In this document: positions 1 to 11,067 of the stretch, piece by piece | How the letters are laid out: every line of letters begins with the position of its first letter | Position numbering within the stretch: the first letter of the stretch is position 1 | Assembly: GCF_051710625.1 (NCBI RefSeq) | Contig: NZ_JBPESN010000006.1 | Location: forward strand, 4,758 to 68,757 | Length of the DNA stretch: 64,000 bases | DNA from: JBPESN01 sp051710625 | GTDB taxonomy: Bacteria; Pseudomonadota; Gammaproteobacteria; Enterobacterales; Enterobacteriaceae | Direction of reading: 5' to 3' | Made by a program: the position numbers and the translations under genes | Notes under the pieces: generated by a model | Told to the model about the DNA's origin: nothing | Seen by the model: only the letters and a program-made list of their open reading frames with translations | The model's database searches: none

Positions 1-1
1 A

Positions 2-340
2 GGGGATGCCATGGCCAAAGGGCTGGCGGAGCTTAAGGAGATCCGCGAACGTTTGCATCATGCCCGTCTTGACGATACCTCGACGGAATTTAACACCCAG
101 CGCGTAGAGTGCCTGGAGCTGGATAACCTGATGGAAACCGCTTACTCCACCGCGCTGTCGGCGAATTTCCGCACCGAAAGTCGCGGCGCCCACAGCCGTT
201 TCGACTTCCCGGACCGCGACGATGAAAACTGGCTGTGCCACTCGCTGTATTTACCCGAAAGCGACAGCATGACGCGTCGTAAGGTCAATATGCAACCGAC
301 ATTACGCCCGGCGTTCCCGCCGAAAGTGCGTACCTACTAG
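2..340 (+). CDS. sdhA: Succinate dehydrogenase flavoprotein subunit, C-terminal part
   Basis: The reading frame is already open at the left edge and ends at TAG 338-340, so only about the last 112 residues are present. They match the C-terminal domain of enterobacterial SdhA, which carries covalent FAD and oxidises succinate to fumarate in complex II on the inner face of the cytoplasmic membrane. The family-typical ending KVRTY is kept. sdhB starts 15 bases downstream, as in the sdhCDAB operon. No lesion is seen in this part. The active site and FAD-binding region lie outside the window and cannot be judged. Confidence 0.95.
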   Translation, partial: GDAMAKGLAELKEIRERLHHARLDDTSTEFNTQRVECLELDNLMETAYSTALSANFRTESRGAHSRFDFPDRDDENWLCHSLYLPESDSMTRRKVNMQPTLRPAFPPKVRTY

Positions 341-355
341 GGTGGAGGATGAATC

Positions 356-1072
356 ATGAAGGTTGAATTTTCCATCTATCGCTACAATCCCGATGTCGAC
401 GATAAGCCGCACATGCAGGACTACACCCTCGCCGTGGAGGAGGGGCGCGATATGATGCTGCTGGATGCCTTAATCCAGTTTAAAGAGCAGGACCCCAGCC
501 TGTCGTTCCGCCGCTCCTGCCGTGAAGGGGTCTGCGGCTCGGACGGCGTCAACATGAACGGCAAAAACGGTTTGGCGTGCATAACGCCGCTGTCGATGCT
601 GCGCAAGGGCGACCATAAAGTCGTCATTCGCCCGCTGCCCGGGCTGCCGGTCATCCGCGATTTGGTGGTCGATATGGGGCAGTTCTACGCCCAGTACGAG
701 AAGATCAAACCCTTCTTGATAAACGACGGCCGCAATCCACCGGCGCGTGAGCATCTGCAATCGCCGGAACAGCGCGCCAAGTTGGACGGGCTGTATGAAT
801 GTATTCTCTGCGCCTGCTGTTCCACGTCCTGCCCGTCTTTCTGGTGGAACCCCGATAAATTTATCGGGCCGGCGGGGCTTCTGGCTTCCTATCGTTTCCT
901 TATCGACAACCGCGACAAACAGCAGCAGGCGCGGTTGGATGATCTGAACGACGCTTTCAGCGTTTTCCGCTGTCACAGCATCATGAATTGTGTCAGCGTA
1001 TGCCCCAAAGGGCTTAACCCCACCAAGGCTATCGGTCATATCAAGAGTATGCTGGTGAACTATAGCGCCTGA
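356..1072 (+). CDS. sdhB: Succinate dehydrogenase iron-sulfur subunit
   Basis: The product is 238 residues, the same length as E. coli SdhB. It passes electrons from FAD in SdhA through three iron-sulfur clusters to quinone. The 2Fe-2S site reads CREGVCGSDG with Cys55, Cys60, Asp63 and Cys75. The C-terminal ferredoxin part has CILCACCSTSCP and later CHSIMNCVSVCPKG, which supply the 4Fe-4S and 3Fe-4S ligands. ATG 356 follows a GGTGGAGGAT ribosome site. It sits in the sdhA-sdhB operon, upstream of a strong hairpin and sucA. It appears intact. Confidence 0.98.
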   Translation: MKVEFSIYRYNPDVDDKPHMQDYTLAVEEGRDMMLLDALIQFKEQDPSLSFRRSCREGVCGSDGVNMNGKNGLACITPLSMLRKGDHKVVIRPLPGLPVIRDLVVDMGQFYAQYEKIKPFLINDGRNPPAREHLQSPEQRAKLDGLYECILCACCSTSCPSFWWNPDKFIGPAGLLASYRFLIDNRDKQQQARLDDLNDAFSVFRCHSIMNCVSVCPKGLNPTKAIGHIKSMLVNYSA

Positions 1073-1120
1073 CGGGCGCGATCTGCTCCCCGTTCACTGT
1101 AGCGGTCGGGGGGTAGGGCA

Positions 1121-1174
1121 GGAAGCCTTTGAAGAGCGGCTGGCCGCGGGGCCAGCCGCTCTTCAAAGGTTCCT
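1121..1174. repeat. Long perfect hairpin between sdhB and sucA
   Basis: Arms 1126-1145 and 1150-1169 are perfect 20-base inverted repeats around a 4-base loop (GCGG). GGAA/TTCC pairing extends the stem outside a one-base bulge. No U-run follows, so it is not a standard intrinsic terminator. In enterobacteria, sdh and suc genes share partial read-through transcription, and an RNA hairpin here could protect the 3' end of sdhB mRNA or attenuate read-through into sucA. That role is inference. The structure itself is directly visible. Confidence 0.85.
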
Positions 1175-1277
1175 TCAGCAAAGATGACCTCGCAGGGGTA
1201 ATCCGCTGGCTGAACCGCTTATTATGTTATCCGATTACGGGTTAACCACGGCGAAAACTGAAGCTTAAGGGATCATG

Positions 1278-4085
1278 ATGCAGAACGGCGCAATGAAGGC
1301 CTGGCTGGGTTCCTCCTATCTGGCGGGCGCAAACCAGTCCTACATAGAGCAGCTCTATGAAGATTTTTTGACGGATCCTGACTCTGTCGATGCGAGCTGG
1401 CGTGCAATATTTAAACAGCTACCAACCGCGGGCGTCAGCCCTGATCAACTCCACTCCAAAATGCGGGAATACTTCCGCCGTCTGGCGAAAGATGCCACAC
1501 GCTATACCGCCTCGGTCAACGACCCGGATATCGACTCAAAGCAGGTGAAAGTCCTGTGGCTCATCAATGCTTTCCGTTTCCGCGGGCATCAGCATGCCAA
1601 TCTGGATCCTCTGGAGCTGTGGAAACAGGAAACGGTTCCCGATCTTGATCTTGCTTTCCATAACCTCACCGAGGCTAATTTCCAGAAAACTTTCAACGTG
1701 GGGTCGCTCGCCATCGGTCGCGACACCATGAAATTGGCGGATTTGTATGAGGCGCTGAAAAAAATTTATTGCGGCGCCATCGGCGCCGAGTATATGCACA
1801 TCACCAATACTGAAGAAAAACGCTGGATCCAGCAGCGTATCGAGTCAGTGGTGGGCCAGCCGAGTTTCAGTCGCGACGAGAAAACGCGTTTTCTCGCCGA
1901 GCTGACCGCGGCGGAAGGGATTGAACGCTATCTGGGCGCCAAGTTCCCGGGCGCCAAGCGCTTCTCGCTGGAAGGCGGCGATGCGCTGATTCCGATGTTA
2001 AAAGAGATGGTGCGCTATGCCGGCAGCAACGGTACGCGGGAAGTGGTGCTAGGCATGGCACATCGCGGCCGCCTGAACGTGCTGGTCAATGTGCTGGGCA
2101 AAAAGCCGCAGGACCTGTTCGACGAGTTCGCCGGCAAGCATAAAGCGCACTTGGGCGCCGGTGACGTGAAGTACCACCAGGGCTTCTCCTCCGACGTCGA
2201 AACCGAGGGCGGGCTGGTGCATCTGACGTTGGCATTTAACCCCTCCCATCTTGAGATCGTAAGCCCAGTGGTCATGGGCTCGGTTCGCGCACGTATCGAC
2301 CGGCTGGATGAGCAAAGCAGCAGTATGGTACTGCCGATCACGCTGCACGGCGATGCCGCTATCAGCGGCCAGGGCGTAGTGCAGGAAACGCTTAACATGT
2401 CTAAGGCGCGCGGTTACGACGTGGGCGGGACGGTGCGTGTCGTTATCAATAACCAGGTGGGTTTCACTACCTCCAATCCTCACGACGCGCGCTCCACCCA
2501 GTACTGTACCGATATCGCCAAGATGGTGCAGGCGCCGATCTTCCACGTCAACGCCGATGATCCCGAAGCGGTAGCGTTCGTCACCCGCGTGGCGTTGGAT
2601 TTCCGCAATACCTTCAAGCGCGACGTCATGATCGATTTGGTGTGCTATCGCCGCCACGGCCATAACGAGGCCGATGAGCCGAGCGCCACCCAGCCGCTGA
2701 TGTACCAGAAGATTAAAAAACACCCCACGCCGCGCAAAATCTACGCCGACCGCCTGGAGCGCGACGGCATTATCACCCTCGCCGACGCCACCGAACAGGT
2801 CAATGTGTTCCGCGACGCGCTGGATCAGGGCGAGTGCGTGGTGAAAGAGTGGCGGCAGATGAATATGCATTCCTTCGCCTGGCAGCGCTATCTCAATCAT
2901 GACTGGGACGAAGAGTACCCCAGCCAGGTGAAAAGTAAGCGTTTGCAGTCCCTGGCGCACCGCATCAGCGAGGTGCCGGCCGGCGTCGAAATGCAGCCGC
3001 GGGTTGCCAAGATTTATCACGATCGCGGCGCGATGGCGCGCGGTGAAAAGCCTTTCGATTGGGGCGGCGCCGAGACGCTGGCGTACGCCACGCTGGTGGA
3101 TGAGGGGATCCCCATCCGCCTGTCGGGAGAGGACACCGCCCGCGGCACGTTCTTCCATCGCCACGCGGTGGTGCATAACCAGAAGAATGGCTCCAGCTAT
3201 ACGCCGTTGGCCCATGTCCACAACGGTCAGGGCAGCTTCCGCGTTTGGGACTCGGTGTTGTCGGAGGAGGCGGTGCTGGCGTTTGAATACGGTTACGCCA
3301 CCGCCGAGCCGCGCACTTTGGTAATTTGGGAAGCGCAGTTTGGCGACTTCGCCAACGGCGCCCAGGTAGTCATCGATCAATTTATCAGTTCCGGCGAGCA
3401 AAAATGGGGACGGATGTGCGGGCTGGTGATGCTGCTGCCCCACGGCTATGAAGGGCAGGGACCGGAGCACTCCTCCGCCCGCCTGGAGCGCTATCTCCAA
3501 CTGTGCGCGGAACAAAATATGCAGGTTTGCGTCCCGTCGACGCCGGCGCAGGTCTATCATATGCTGCGCCGTCAGGCGCTGCGCAATATGCGCCGGCCGC
3601 TGATTGTCATGTCGCCCAAGTCGCTGCTGCGTCATCCGCTCGCTATCTCGTCGCTTGATGAATTGGCCAACGGCACGTTCCAGCCCGCCATTGGCGAAGT
3701 AAACGATCTCGACCCGCAGGGCGTTAAACGCGTCGTGATGTGTTCCGGCAAAGTCTACTATGATCTCTTGGATCAACGGCGCAAAAACGGGCAGCAAGAC
3801 GTGGCCATCGTGCGCATTGAGCAGCTCTATCCGTTCCCGCTGCAGGCGATTCGGGAGGCACTAGCCCCCTATGCGCATGTGAACGATTTCGTCTGGTGCC
3901 AGGAAGAGCCGCAGAATCAGGGCGCCTGGTATTGCAGCCAGCACCATTTCCGCGAAGTGATATCTGCAGGCGCCGCACTGAATTATGCGGGCCGTCCTGC
4001 TTCCGCCTCGCCGGCAGTGGGGTATTTGTCCGTGCACCAGACCCAGCAGAAAAATCTGGTCAACGACGCGCTGAACGTTAATTAA
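1278..4085 (+). CDS. sucA: 2-oxoglutarate dehydrogenase E1 component
   Basis: This is the thiamine-diphosphate decarboxylase of the 2-oxoglutarate dehydrogenase complex. It transfers the succinyl group to the lipoyl arm of SucB. The product is about 935 residues (E. coli 933) and aligns end to end, including the thiamine-diphosphate region around GMAHRGRLNVL and the GDAAISGQGVV motif. ATG 1275 and ATG 1278 are adjacent. The second is preferred because it lies 5 bases from AAGGGA and matches the E. coli start (MQN). sucB follows 15 bases after the stop. It looks intact and has normal codon use. Confidence 0.98.
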   Translation: MQNGAMKAWLGSSYLAGANQSYIEQLYEDFLTDPDSVDASWRAIFKQLPTAGVSPDQLHSKMREYFRRLAKDATRYTASVNDPDIDSKQVKVLWLINAFRFRGHQHANLDPLELWKQETVPDLDLAFHNLTEANFQKTFNVGSLAIGRDTMKLADLYEALKKIYCGAIGAEYMHITNTEEKRWIQQRIESVVGQPSFSRDEKTRFLAELTAAEGIERYLGAKFPGAKRFSLEGGDALIPMLKEMVRYAGSNGTREVVLGMAHRGRLNVLVNVLGKKPQDLFDEFAGKHKAHLGAGDVKYHQGFSSDVETEGGLVHLTLAFNPSHLEIVSPVVMGSVRARIDRLDEQSSSMVLPITLHGDAAISGQGVVQETLNMSKARGYDVGGTVRVVINNQVGFTTSNPHDARSTQYCTDIAKMVQAPIFHVNADDPEAVAFVTRVALDFRNTFKRDVMIDLVCYRRHGHNEADEPSATQPLMYQKIKKHPTPRKIYADRLERDGIITLADATEQVNVFRDALDQGECVVKEWRQMNMHSFAWQRYLNHDWDEEYPSQVKSKRLQSLAHRISEVPAGVEMQPRVAKIYHDRGAMARGEKPFDWGGAETLAYATLVDEGIPIRLSGEDTARGTFFHRHAVVHNQKNGSSYTPLAHVHNGQGSFRVWDSVLSEEAVLAFEYGYATAEPRTLVIWEAQFGDFANGAQVVIDQFISSGEQKWGRMCGLVMLLPHGYEGQGPEHSSARLERYLQLCAEQNMQVCVPSTPAQVYHMLRRQALRNMRRPLIVMSPKSLLRHPLAISSLDELANGTFQPAIGEVNDLDPQGVKRVVMCSGKVYYDLLDQRRKNGQQDVAIVRIEQLYPFPLQAIREALAPYAHVNDFVWCQEEPQNQGAWYCSQHHFREVISAGAALNYAGRPASASPAVGYLSVHQTQQKNLVNDALNVN

Positions 4086-4100
4086 CAATAAGGATAGAGA

Positions 4101-5291
4101 ATGAGTAGCGTAGATATTTTGGTTCCAGACCTGCCTGAGTCGGTCGCGGATGCCACCGTCGCCACTTGGCATAAAAAGCCCGGTGACAGTGTTCAGCGTG
4201 ATGAAGTGCTGGTCGAGATTGAAACCGACAAAGTGGTACTGGAAGTTCCCGCCCCTGAAGCCGGCGTTCTGGAAACATTGTTGGAAGACGAAGGCGCTAC
4301 CGTGACCGCCCGTCAAGTGCTGGGGCGTCTGCGCCCGGGCGACAGCACGGGCCAGGCGACGACAGAGAAGTCCCAGAGCCAGGAGTCCACGCCGGCCCAG
4401 CGCCATACCGCAGTTCTGGAAGAGGGAAGCAACGACGCGCTGAGCCCGGCCATCCGCCGCCTCATCGCCGAGCACGATCTTAATCCCGAGGCGATTAAAG
4501 GCAGCGGCGTGGGCGGACGTCTGACCCGCGAAGACGTCGAAAAACATATCGCCGGCCGCCAGAACGCCGCTCCGGCGCCGGCGCTCGGCAACCGCAGCGA
4601 AAAACGCGTGCCGATGACCCGCCTGCGCAAACGCGTGGCCGAACGTCTGCTGGAAGCGAAAAACAGCACCGCCATGTTGACCACCTTCAATGAGGTGAAC
4701 ATGCAGCCAGTGATGGATCTGCGCAAGCAGTACGGCGACGCGTTTGAAAAGCGCCACGGTATCCGTCTGGGCTTCATGTCCTTCTATATCAAAGCGGTAC
4801 TGGAGGCGTTGAAACGTTTCCCGGAAGTGAACGCGTCTATCGATGGCGAAGATGTGGTTTACCACAACTATTTTGACATCAGCATCGCGGTATCCACGCC
4901 TCGCGGCCTAGTGACGCCGGTACTGAAGGATATCGATGCGCTGGGCATGGCCGATATCGAGAAAAAAATCAAGGAACTGGCTATTAAGGGCCGCAACGGC
5001 AAACTGAAAGTCGAGGAGCTGACCGGCGGTAACTTTACCATTACCAACGGCGGCGTCTTCGGATCATTGATGTCGACGCCCATCATCAACCCGCCGCAAA
5101 GCGCGATCCTGGGCATGCATGCCATTAAGGATCGGCCGATAGCGGTAGGAAGGCAGGTGGTTATTCTGCCGATGATGTATCTGGCGCTGTCTTACGACCA
5201 CAGGCTTATCGACGGAAAAGAATCCGTCAGTTTCCTGGTGACGGTGAAAGAGATGCTGGAAGATCCTACTCGCCTGCTGCTGGACGTTTAG
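4101..5291 (+). CDS. sucB: Dihydrolipoyl succinyltransferase (2-oxoglutarate dehydrogenase E2)
   Basis: The product is 396 residues (E. coli about 405; the difference is in the linker). The N-terminal lipoyl domain has the modified lysine in ETDKVVLE at Lys44. A peripheral-subunit-binding domain follows around residues 112-148 ([26 protein letters not shown]). The catalytic domain ends with the DHRLIDG motif carrying the active-site histidine. It transfers succinyl from the lipoyl arm to CoA and forms the core of the complex. A GGATAGAG ribosome site precedes ATG 4101. It appears intact. Confidence 0.98.
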   Translation: MSSVDILVPDLPESVADATVATWHKKPGDSVQRDEVLVEIETDKVVLEVPAPEAGVLETLLEDEGATVTARQVLGRLRPGDSTGQATTEKSQSQESTPAQRHTAVLEEGSNDALSPAIRRLIAEHDLNPEAIKGSGVGGRLTREDVEKHIAGRQNAAPAPALGNRSEKRVPMTRLRKRVAERLLEAKNSTAMLTTFNEVNMQPVMDLRKQYGDAFEKRHGIRLGFMSFYIKAVLEALKRFPEVNASIDGEDVVYHNYFDISIAVSTPRGLVTPVLKDIDALGMADIEKKIKELAIKGRNGKLKVEELTGGNFTITNGGVFGSLMSTPIINPPQSAILGMHAIKDRPIAVGRQVVILPMMYLALSYDHRLIDGKESVSFLVTVKEMLEDPTRLLLDV

Positions 5292-5407
5292 CGCATGGCG
5301 GCGGCGGACTTGGTGCCCGCCGCCCCAGGTCAACGGCTTTGGTGCCGAATTACGGCGACGCGACCGAGCGCCGCTGACACTCTCCAGACGAAGATGGAAA
5401 CAACATC

Positions 5408-6574
5408 ATGAATTTACATGAATATCAGGCAAAACAGCTGTTTGCTCGGTATGGTCTGCCTGCCCCGACGGGTTACACCTGCAACACGCCGCGTGAAGCG
5501 GAAGAGTCCGCCTCGAAAATCGGCGCCGGCTCCTGGGTGGTGAAATGCCAGGTGCATGCGGGCGGGCGCGGTAAATCCGGCGGCGTGAAAATGGTGAAGT
5601 CGAAAGAAGAGATCCGCGCTTTCGCGGAGCAGTGGCTGGGCCAGCGTCTGGTGACCTATCAGACGGACGCCCTGGGCCAGCCGGTCAATCAGATTCTAGT
5701 GGAAGCGGCCACCGATATCGCCAAGGAGCTTTATCTGGGCGCGGTCGTCGACCACGGTACGCGCCGCGTGGTATTTATGGCGTCCACCGAAGGGGGCGTG
5801 GAGATTGAAAAGGTGGCGGAAGAGACACCGCACCTGGTTCATAAAGTGGCTCTGGACCCGCTCACGGGCCCGCAGCCTTATCAGGGCCGCGAGCTGGCGT
5901 TTAAACTGCGCCTGAGCGGCAAGCAGGTTTCTCAGTTCAGCAAAATTTTTATGGGTCTGGCGACGCTGTTCTTAGAGCGCGATTTGGCGCTGGTGGAAAT
6001 CAACCCGCTGGTGATAACCGGCGCCGGCGATCTTATCTGCCTTGACGGCAAATTGAGCGCCGACGGTAACGCATTGTTCCGCCACCCGGAGCTGCGCGAG
6101 ATGCGCGATCACAGCCAGGAAGACGAACGCGAAGCGCACGCCACCCAGTGGGAGCTGAACTATGTGGCGCTGGACGGCAATATCGGCTGTATGGTGAACG
6201 GGGCCGGCCTGGCGATGGGGACGATGGATATCGTCAAACTGCACGGTGGCGAACCGGCCAACTTCCTTGACGTGGGCGGCGGCGCCACCAAGGAGCGCGT
6301 CACCGAGGCGTTCAAAATCATCTTGTCGGATGAGAAGGTCAAAGCGGTGCTGGTCAATATCTTTGGCGGCATCGTCCGCTGCGATTTGATTGCCGACGGC
6401 ATCATCGGCGCGGTATCCGAGGTGGGCGTCAGCGTCCCCGTGGTGGTCCGTCTGGAAGGGAATAAAGCCGAACTGGGCGCCAAGCGATTGGCGGACAGCG
6501 GGCTGAACATTATCGCCGCCACGAGTCTGACCGACGCGGCTCAACAGGTTGTCGCCGCGGTGGAGGGTAAATAA
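5408..6574 (+). CDS. sucC: Succinyl-CoA synthetase beta subunit
   Basis: The product is 388 residues, the same as E. coli SucC. The ATP-grasp domain includes the nucleotide-binding segment near [16 protein letters not shown]. The C-terminal part has the CoA-ligase motif around [13 protein letters not shown]. With SucD it converts succinyl-CoA to succinate with ATP formation. The stop and the sucD start overlap as TAATG, implying translational coupling that suits the equal subunit ratio. Start ATG 5408 gives MNLHEYQAK, the family start. It appears intact. Confidence 0.98.
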   Translation: MNLHEYQAKQLFARYGLPAPTGYTCNTPREAEESASKIGAGSWVVKCQVHAGGRGKSGGVKMVKSKEEIRAFAEQWLGQRLVTYQTDALGQPVNQILVEAATDIAKELYLGAVVDHGTRRVVFMASTEGGVEIEKVAEETPHLVHKVALDPLTGPQPYQGRELAFKLRLSGKQVSQFSKIFMGLATLFLERDLALVEINPLVITGAGDLICLDGKLSADGNALFRHPELREMRDHSQEDEREAHATQWELNYVALDGNIGCMVNGAGLAMGTMDIVKLHGGEPANFLDVGGGATKERVTEAFKIILSDEKVKAVLVNIFGGIVRCDLIADGIIGAVSEVGVSVPVVVRLEGNKAELGAKRLADSGLNIIAATSLTDAAQQVVAAVEGK

Positions 6575-7446
6575 TGTCTATTTTGATTGATAAAAACACC
6601 AAAGTCATTTGCCAGGGTTTTACCGGCAGCCAGGGGACCTTCCACTCCGAGCAGGCGCTGGCCTACGGCACCCAAATGGTCGGCGGCGTCACGCCCGGCA
6701 AAGGCGGTACCGAGCATCTCGGTTTGCCGGTATTTAATACCGTGCGCGAAGCGGCAGACAAAACCGGCGCAACGGCATCGGTTATCTACGTGCCCGCGCC
6801 GTTTTGCAAAGACTCGATACTGGAAGCCATTGATGCCGGCATTGAGCTGATCATCTGCATCACCGAGGGCATCCCGACGCTGGATATGCTGACGGTGAAA
6901 GCCAAGCTCGAACAAAGCCGCGCGCGCATGATCGGACCGAATTGCCCGGGCGTGATTACCCCGGGGGAATGCAAAATCGGCATTATGCCGGGACATATCC
7001 ATCAGCCCGGCCGGGTGGGCATTGTGTCCCGCTCCGGCACCCTGACCTACGAAGCGGTGAAACAAACGACCGATACCGGCCTTGGACAATCCAGCTGCGT
7101 GGGCATCGGCGGCGACCCGATCCCCGGCTCAAACTTCATCGACATCCTCAAGCTGTTTGAAGAGGATCCGCAGACGGAAGCCATCGTGATGATCGGCGAA
7201 ATCGGCGGTAGCGCGGAAGAAGAAGCCGCCGCCTATATCAAGAATCACGTCACCAAACCAGTGATGGGTTATATCGCCGGCGTCACGGCGCCGAAGGGGA
7301 AACGGATGGGCCATGCTGGCGCGATTATCGCGGGCGGCAAGGGCACGGCAGATGAAAAATTCGCCGCCCTGGAAGCGGCGAGCGTTAAGACCGTGCGCAG
7401 CCTGGCCGATATCGGCGAAGCGCTGAAGTTTATTTTACCAAACTGA
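6574..7446 (+). CDS. sucD: Succinyl-CoA synthetase alpha subunit
   Basis: The product is 290 residues (E. coli 289). The N-terminal CoA-binding fold has [15 protein letters not shown], and the phosphorylated histidine lies in KRMGHAGAI. It forms the alpha2-beta2 enzyme with SucC. ATG 6574 shares its A with the sucC stop. It is the last gene of the block and is followed by a clear terminator. It appears intact. Confidence 0.98.
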   Translation: MSILIDKNTKVICQGFTGSQGTFHSEQALAYGTQMVGGVTPGKGGTEHLGLPVFNTVREAADKTGATASVIYVPAPFCKDSILEAIDAGIELIICITEGIPTLDMLTVKAKLEQSRARMIGPNCPGVITPGECKIGIMPGHIHQPGRVGIVSRSGTLTYEAVKQTTDTGLGQSSCVGIGGDPIPGSNFIDILKLFEEDPQTEAIVMIGEIGGSAEEEAAAYIKNHVTKPVMGYIAGVTAPKGKRMGHAGAIIAGGKGTADEKFAALEAASVKTVRSLADIGEALKFILPN

Positions 7447-7516
7447 GTTGGCCCCTCGAAAGAGGGCGGACTGACGTCGCGCGCCCGGGGCCGCGGTGAT
7501 GACATTGCATCAAGGG

Positions 7517-7539
7517 GCTGCCTGCGGGCAGCTTTTTTT
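7517..7539 (+). terminator. Intrinsic terminator after sucD
   Basis: The GCTGCC stem (7517-7522), a 4-base loop, GGCAGC (7527-7532) and seven T form a standard factor-independent terminator. It lies 70 bases after the sucD stop and ends the sdh-suc transcription unit. Confidence 0.88.
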
Positions 7540-8327
7540 GCCATAACAGCACAGTGGGAGCGATTTTTTCGTCCATTGCCCGGCAAAGAAGGGCTCATGC
7601 TTAGTCTGATGCGGATGCGGTCGTTACGCCTGATGATGCAAGACGACATTGGCGTTATACGCCGTCAGCCAAAGGCTCTGGCATGAGGTGAGCAGCGTTT
7701 GCAACGAAAGCGCCAGAAATAACGCTAAGTGATAAAAATGACGGTATGATGACCGTTGTGGATACTATATTAATAAACATGCGCTATCGCACAATGCGCA
7801 TAATAAATAACGCTACCGCGCAGAAACGAATATTTCCCGCTATTATTTCCATTTACTTTTAACACCGTATTTTATTAATTACACTTTAGCAATATTTCGC
7901 CGGAATTGCTTTTTTTTGGCTACCAATATTTAATAAAGCGGGCGAAACATTGCGTCAAATCAATATCTCTCTGCGCGTGGCGGGTTATGCCGGCGCCGTT
8001 TTTGCGCCAGAACAATTTCAGCGACGACGCGGCGTTACCCCTCGATTGATCATTATGCGGTTTTAATACCTCCGTCACTAAAAAATATATTTATCCGGAG
8101 GATACTGAGGGGTACTATACGGGCATTCCCAACCGGGTCTGTTGGTATTTCTTTAATCCGTCTGCGGCGCCGCTGTTCTTCTTCCCCTCAAGGTCTGTAG
8201 TGGCATACTGAGGCGGCAGGCGGTTAATGATAACTATAAAGCCTTCATTATTCACCGTCCCTTTCCGGCTGACCCATTCACGAGGGACGGCCGTAGCGGC
8301 GCATGTGGGATCCTGCAAGGAGTCATC
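7540..8327 (+). promoter_or_regulatory. Long leader/regulatory region before cydA
   Basis: No convincing gene lies in these 788 bases. The middle (7720-7960) is AT-rich and the rest is not. E. coli has the mngRAB genes in this interval and no trace of them is recognisable here. cydAB of E. coli has a long, multi-promoter region controlled by ArcA and FNR. An FNR-like site, TTGCG-4-ATCAA, is seen at 7950-7963 (the right half is perfect), and ATTAATTA stretches could be ArcA-like. A GCAAGGAG ribosome site precedes cydA ATG 8328. Site assignments are tentative. Confidence 0.4.
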
Positions 8328-9886
8328 ATGTTTGATGTCGTCGAACTATCACGATTACAGTTTGCTTTAACGGCGATGTATTATTTCCTGTTTGTGCCGC
8401 TGACGCTGAGTATGGCGTTTTTGCTGGCCATCATGGAAACGGTTTATGTGCTGTCGGGTAAACAGATCTATAAAGATATGACCAAGTTCTGGGGCAAGTT
8501 GTTCGCTATCAACTTCGCTCTCGGCGTGGCTACCGGTCTTACCATGGAGTTCCAGTTCGGTACCAACTGGTCATACTTCTCCCATTATGTCGGCGATATC
8601 TTCGGCGCACCCCTGGCCATTGAAAAGTTAATGGCCTTTTTCCTGGAATCCACCTTCGTTGGCCTGTTCTTCTTCGGCTGGGATCGCCTGGGCAAAGTGC
8701 AGCATATGGCGGTGAGCTGGCTGGTGGCGCTTGACTCCAACTTATCCGCGCTGTGGATCCTGGTGGCCAACGGCTGGATGCAAAATCCCATCGCGGCGGA
8801 TTTCAACTACGAAACCATAGGTATGGAAATGGTCAGCTTCGCCGACCTGGTACTTAATCCGGTCGCGCAGGTGAAATTCGTGCATACCGTAGCCGCAGGC
8901 TACCGCACCGGCGCGATGTTTGTCCTCGGTATCAGCTCCTATTACCTGTAAAAAGGGCGTGACATCGCGTTCGCCATCGCCGCCTTCTTCGGCATGGCGG
9001 TGGAGCTGTCGGTCATCGTGCTGGGGGATGAATCCGGTTACGAGATGGGCGATGTGCAAAAAACCAAGCGGGCGGCGATCGAGACGCAGTGGAACACCGA
9101 GCCAGCGCCGGCCTCCTTTACCCTGTTCGGCCTGCCGAACCAGGAAGATCAGACCAACCATTTTGCGGTGCGTATCCCTTATGCGCTGGGCATAATCGCG
9201 ACCCGTCCCACCGATCGCCAGGTTACCGGCCTGAAAGATCTGATGGCGCTGCATGAGGTGCGTATTCGTAACGGGATGAAGGCCTATAGCCTGCTGCAAC
9301 AGTTACGCGAAGGCAGCACCGATCCTGCCGTGCACGAAGCGTTTAACAACAGCAAGCAGGGCCTGGGTTATGGACTGCTGCTGAAACGCTACACAGACGA
9401 CATCACACCCAGGCCAACGAGCAGCAGATTCGCCAGGCAACCAGCGATTCTATCCCACGCGTGGCGCCGCTGTATTTCTCCTTCTGTATCATGGTGAGCT
9501 GCGGCGTGCTGATGCTGCTGCTGATTGCCGCCTGTTTCTGGACCGTGCTGCGTAACCGTATTGGTCAGCCGCGCTGGCTGCACCGCGCGATGCTCTATGG
9601 GATTCCGCTGCCGTGGATCGCGATCGAGTCCGGCTGGTTTATTGCCGAATACGGCGGCCGTCAGCCCTGGGCTATCGGTGAAATTCTGCCGACGTCTGTC
9701 GCCAACTCGACCCTGACCGCCGGCGACATCCTCTTCTCAATGGGGTTGATCTGCGGGCTCTATACGCTGTTTTTGGTAGCGGAAATGTATCTGGTGTTCA
9801 AATTTGCGCGCCTAGGGCCGAGCAGTCTGAAAACCGGCAACTACCATTTTAAGCAATCGTCCGTTTCCTCGGTGAGCGCACGGTAA
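8328..9886 (+). pseudogene. cydA: Cytochrome bd-I oxidase subunit I, broken
   Basis: The translation follows E. coli CydA along its whole length but is disrupted three times. TAA 8949-8951 (codon 208) falls in the segment corresponding to YYMLKGRD. An in-frame loss of about five residues follows directly. A frameshift lies near 9400 between KRYTDDI and QANEQQIRQ. In addition, residue 19 (AMYYFLF) is Tyr where E. coli has His19, an axial haem ligand, so even a read-through product should lack a proper haem site. His186 (FVHTVA) is kept. CydA is the quinol-oxidising, haem-bearing subunit of the high-affinity oxidase. Confidence 0.95.
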
Positions 9887-9903
9887 TACAGGAGCGAATG
9901 ACT

Positions 9904-11051
9904 ATGTTTAATTACAAAGTATTGCGTGTTGTCTGGTGGGTACTGATTGGCGTGCTGCTCATCGGCTTCGCCGGCACCGACGGATTTGATATGGGCGTCG
10001 GCATGCTGATGCGCCTGTTTGGCCGCGGCGACGTCGAGCGCCGGGTCATGATCAATACCATTGATTCGCACTGGGACGGCAACCAGGTATGGCTTATCAC
10101 CGCCGGCGGCGCGCCGTTCGCCGCCTGGCCCCATGGTGTATGCCGCCGCGTTCTCCGGTTTTTATATCGCCATGATCCTGGTGTTGGTTTTGCTGTTCTT
10201 CCGCCCGGTCGGTTTCGACTACCGCTCGAAAATCGACGACGCCCGCTGGCGCAATCTGTGGGACTGGGGGATCTTTATCGGCAGCTTTATTTCTCCGGTG
10301 GTAATTGGGGTTGCATTCGGCAACCTGCTGCAGGGCGTGCCGTTCCACATGGACGAGTATCTGCGCCTGTATTACACCGGCAATTTCTTCCAGCTGCTTA
10401 ACCCGTTTGGCCAGCTGGCGGGTATCGTCAGCCTGGCGATGTTCCTGACCTAGGGCGGCACGGCACCTAGCTGCAAATGCGTACCGGTGGCGATTTGCAG
10501 GTGCGGATGCGCGGCATCACCCAGCGTACCGCGCTGGTGACGGCGCTAACCTTCCTGCTGGCCGCTATTTGGGTCGTCTACGGCATCGACGGCTTTATTG
10601 TTACCTCCGTCATCGACCGGGCCGCGCAGTCCAACCCGTTGCACAAAGAAGTGGCGCATCAGAGGCCGGGGTGTGGCTGGCCAATTACCACGCATATCCG
10701 GGATTGTGGATCGTGCCGGCGCTGGGCGGGGTGCTACCGCTGCTGACAATTGCCTTTAGCCGTGCGGGGCGCCGCGCCTGGGCCTTCATTTGCTCCTCGC
10801 TGACTGTGGCTTGCGTGATTCTGACTGCGGGGATTACGCTGTTCCCGTTCATCATGCCGTCGAGCACGATGCCGAATGCCAGCCTGACCATGTGGGATGC
10901 GACCTCGAGCCTGGGGATGCTGAAAGTCATGACCGTGGTGGCGATCATTTTCGTGCCGATTGTGCTGCTCTATACCATTTGATGTTACTACAAAATATTC
11001 GGTCGCATCACGAAAGAACATATTAAACAAAACACGCATTCGCTGTACTGA
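9904..11051 (+). pseudogene. cydB: Cytochrome bd-I oxidase subunit II, broken
   Basis: Starting at ATG 9904, all of CydB can be followed to its SLY C-terminus at 11051, but only by changing frame. There is an extra C in TGGCCCC near 10130 (AAWP/MVYAA). TAG 10453 replaces a glutamine codon (CAG to TAG). Frameshifts lie near 10470 and 10660, and TGA near 10981 replaces a Trp. CydB is the membrane partner of CydA. Damage of several kinds shows long neglect, not a single read error. Confidence 0.95.
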
Positions 11052-11067
11052 GTTAAGTAGCTTAATT

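Noticed and set aside
470..1039. Minus-strand 189-codon frame opposite sdhB
   Set aside because: Shadow of a conserved intact gene.
2049..3797. Long minus-strand open frame (582 codons) opposite sucA
   Set aside because: It is a shadow of sucA in a GC-rich gene; His/Arg-rich composition, no family resemblance, no ribosome site.
8115..8318. 67-codon minus-strand frame in the cydA leader
   Set aside because: No homologue recognised; lies in an expected regulatory leader; its start region overlaps the cydA ribosome site area.
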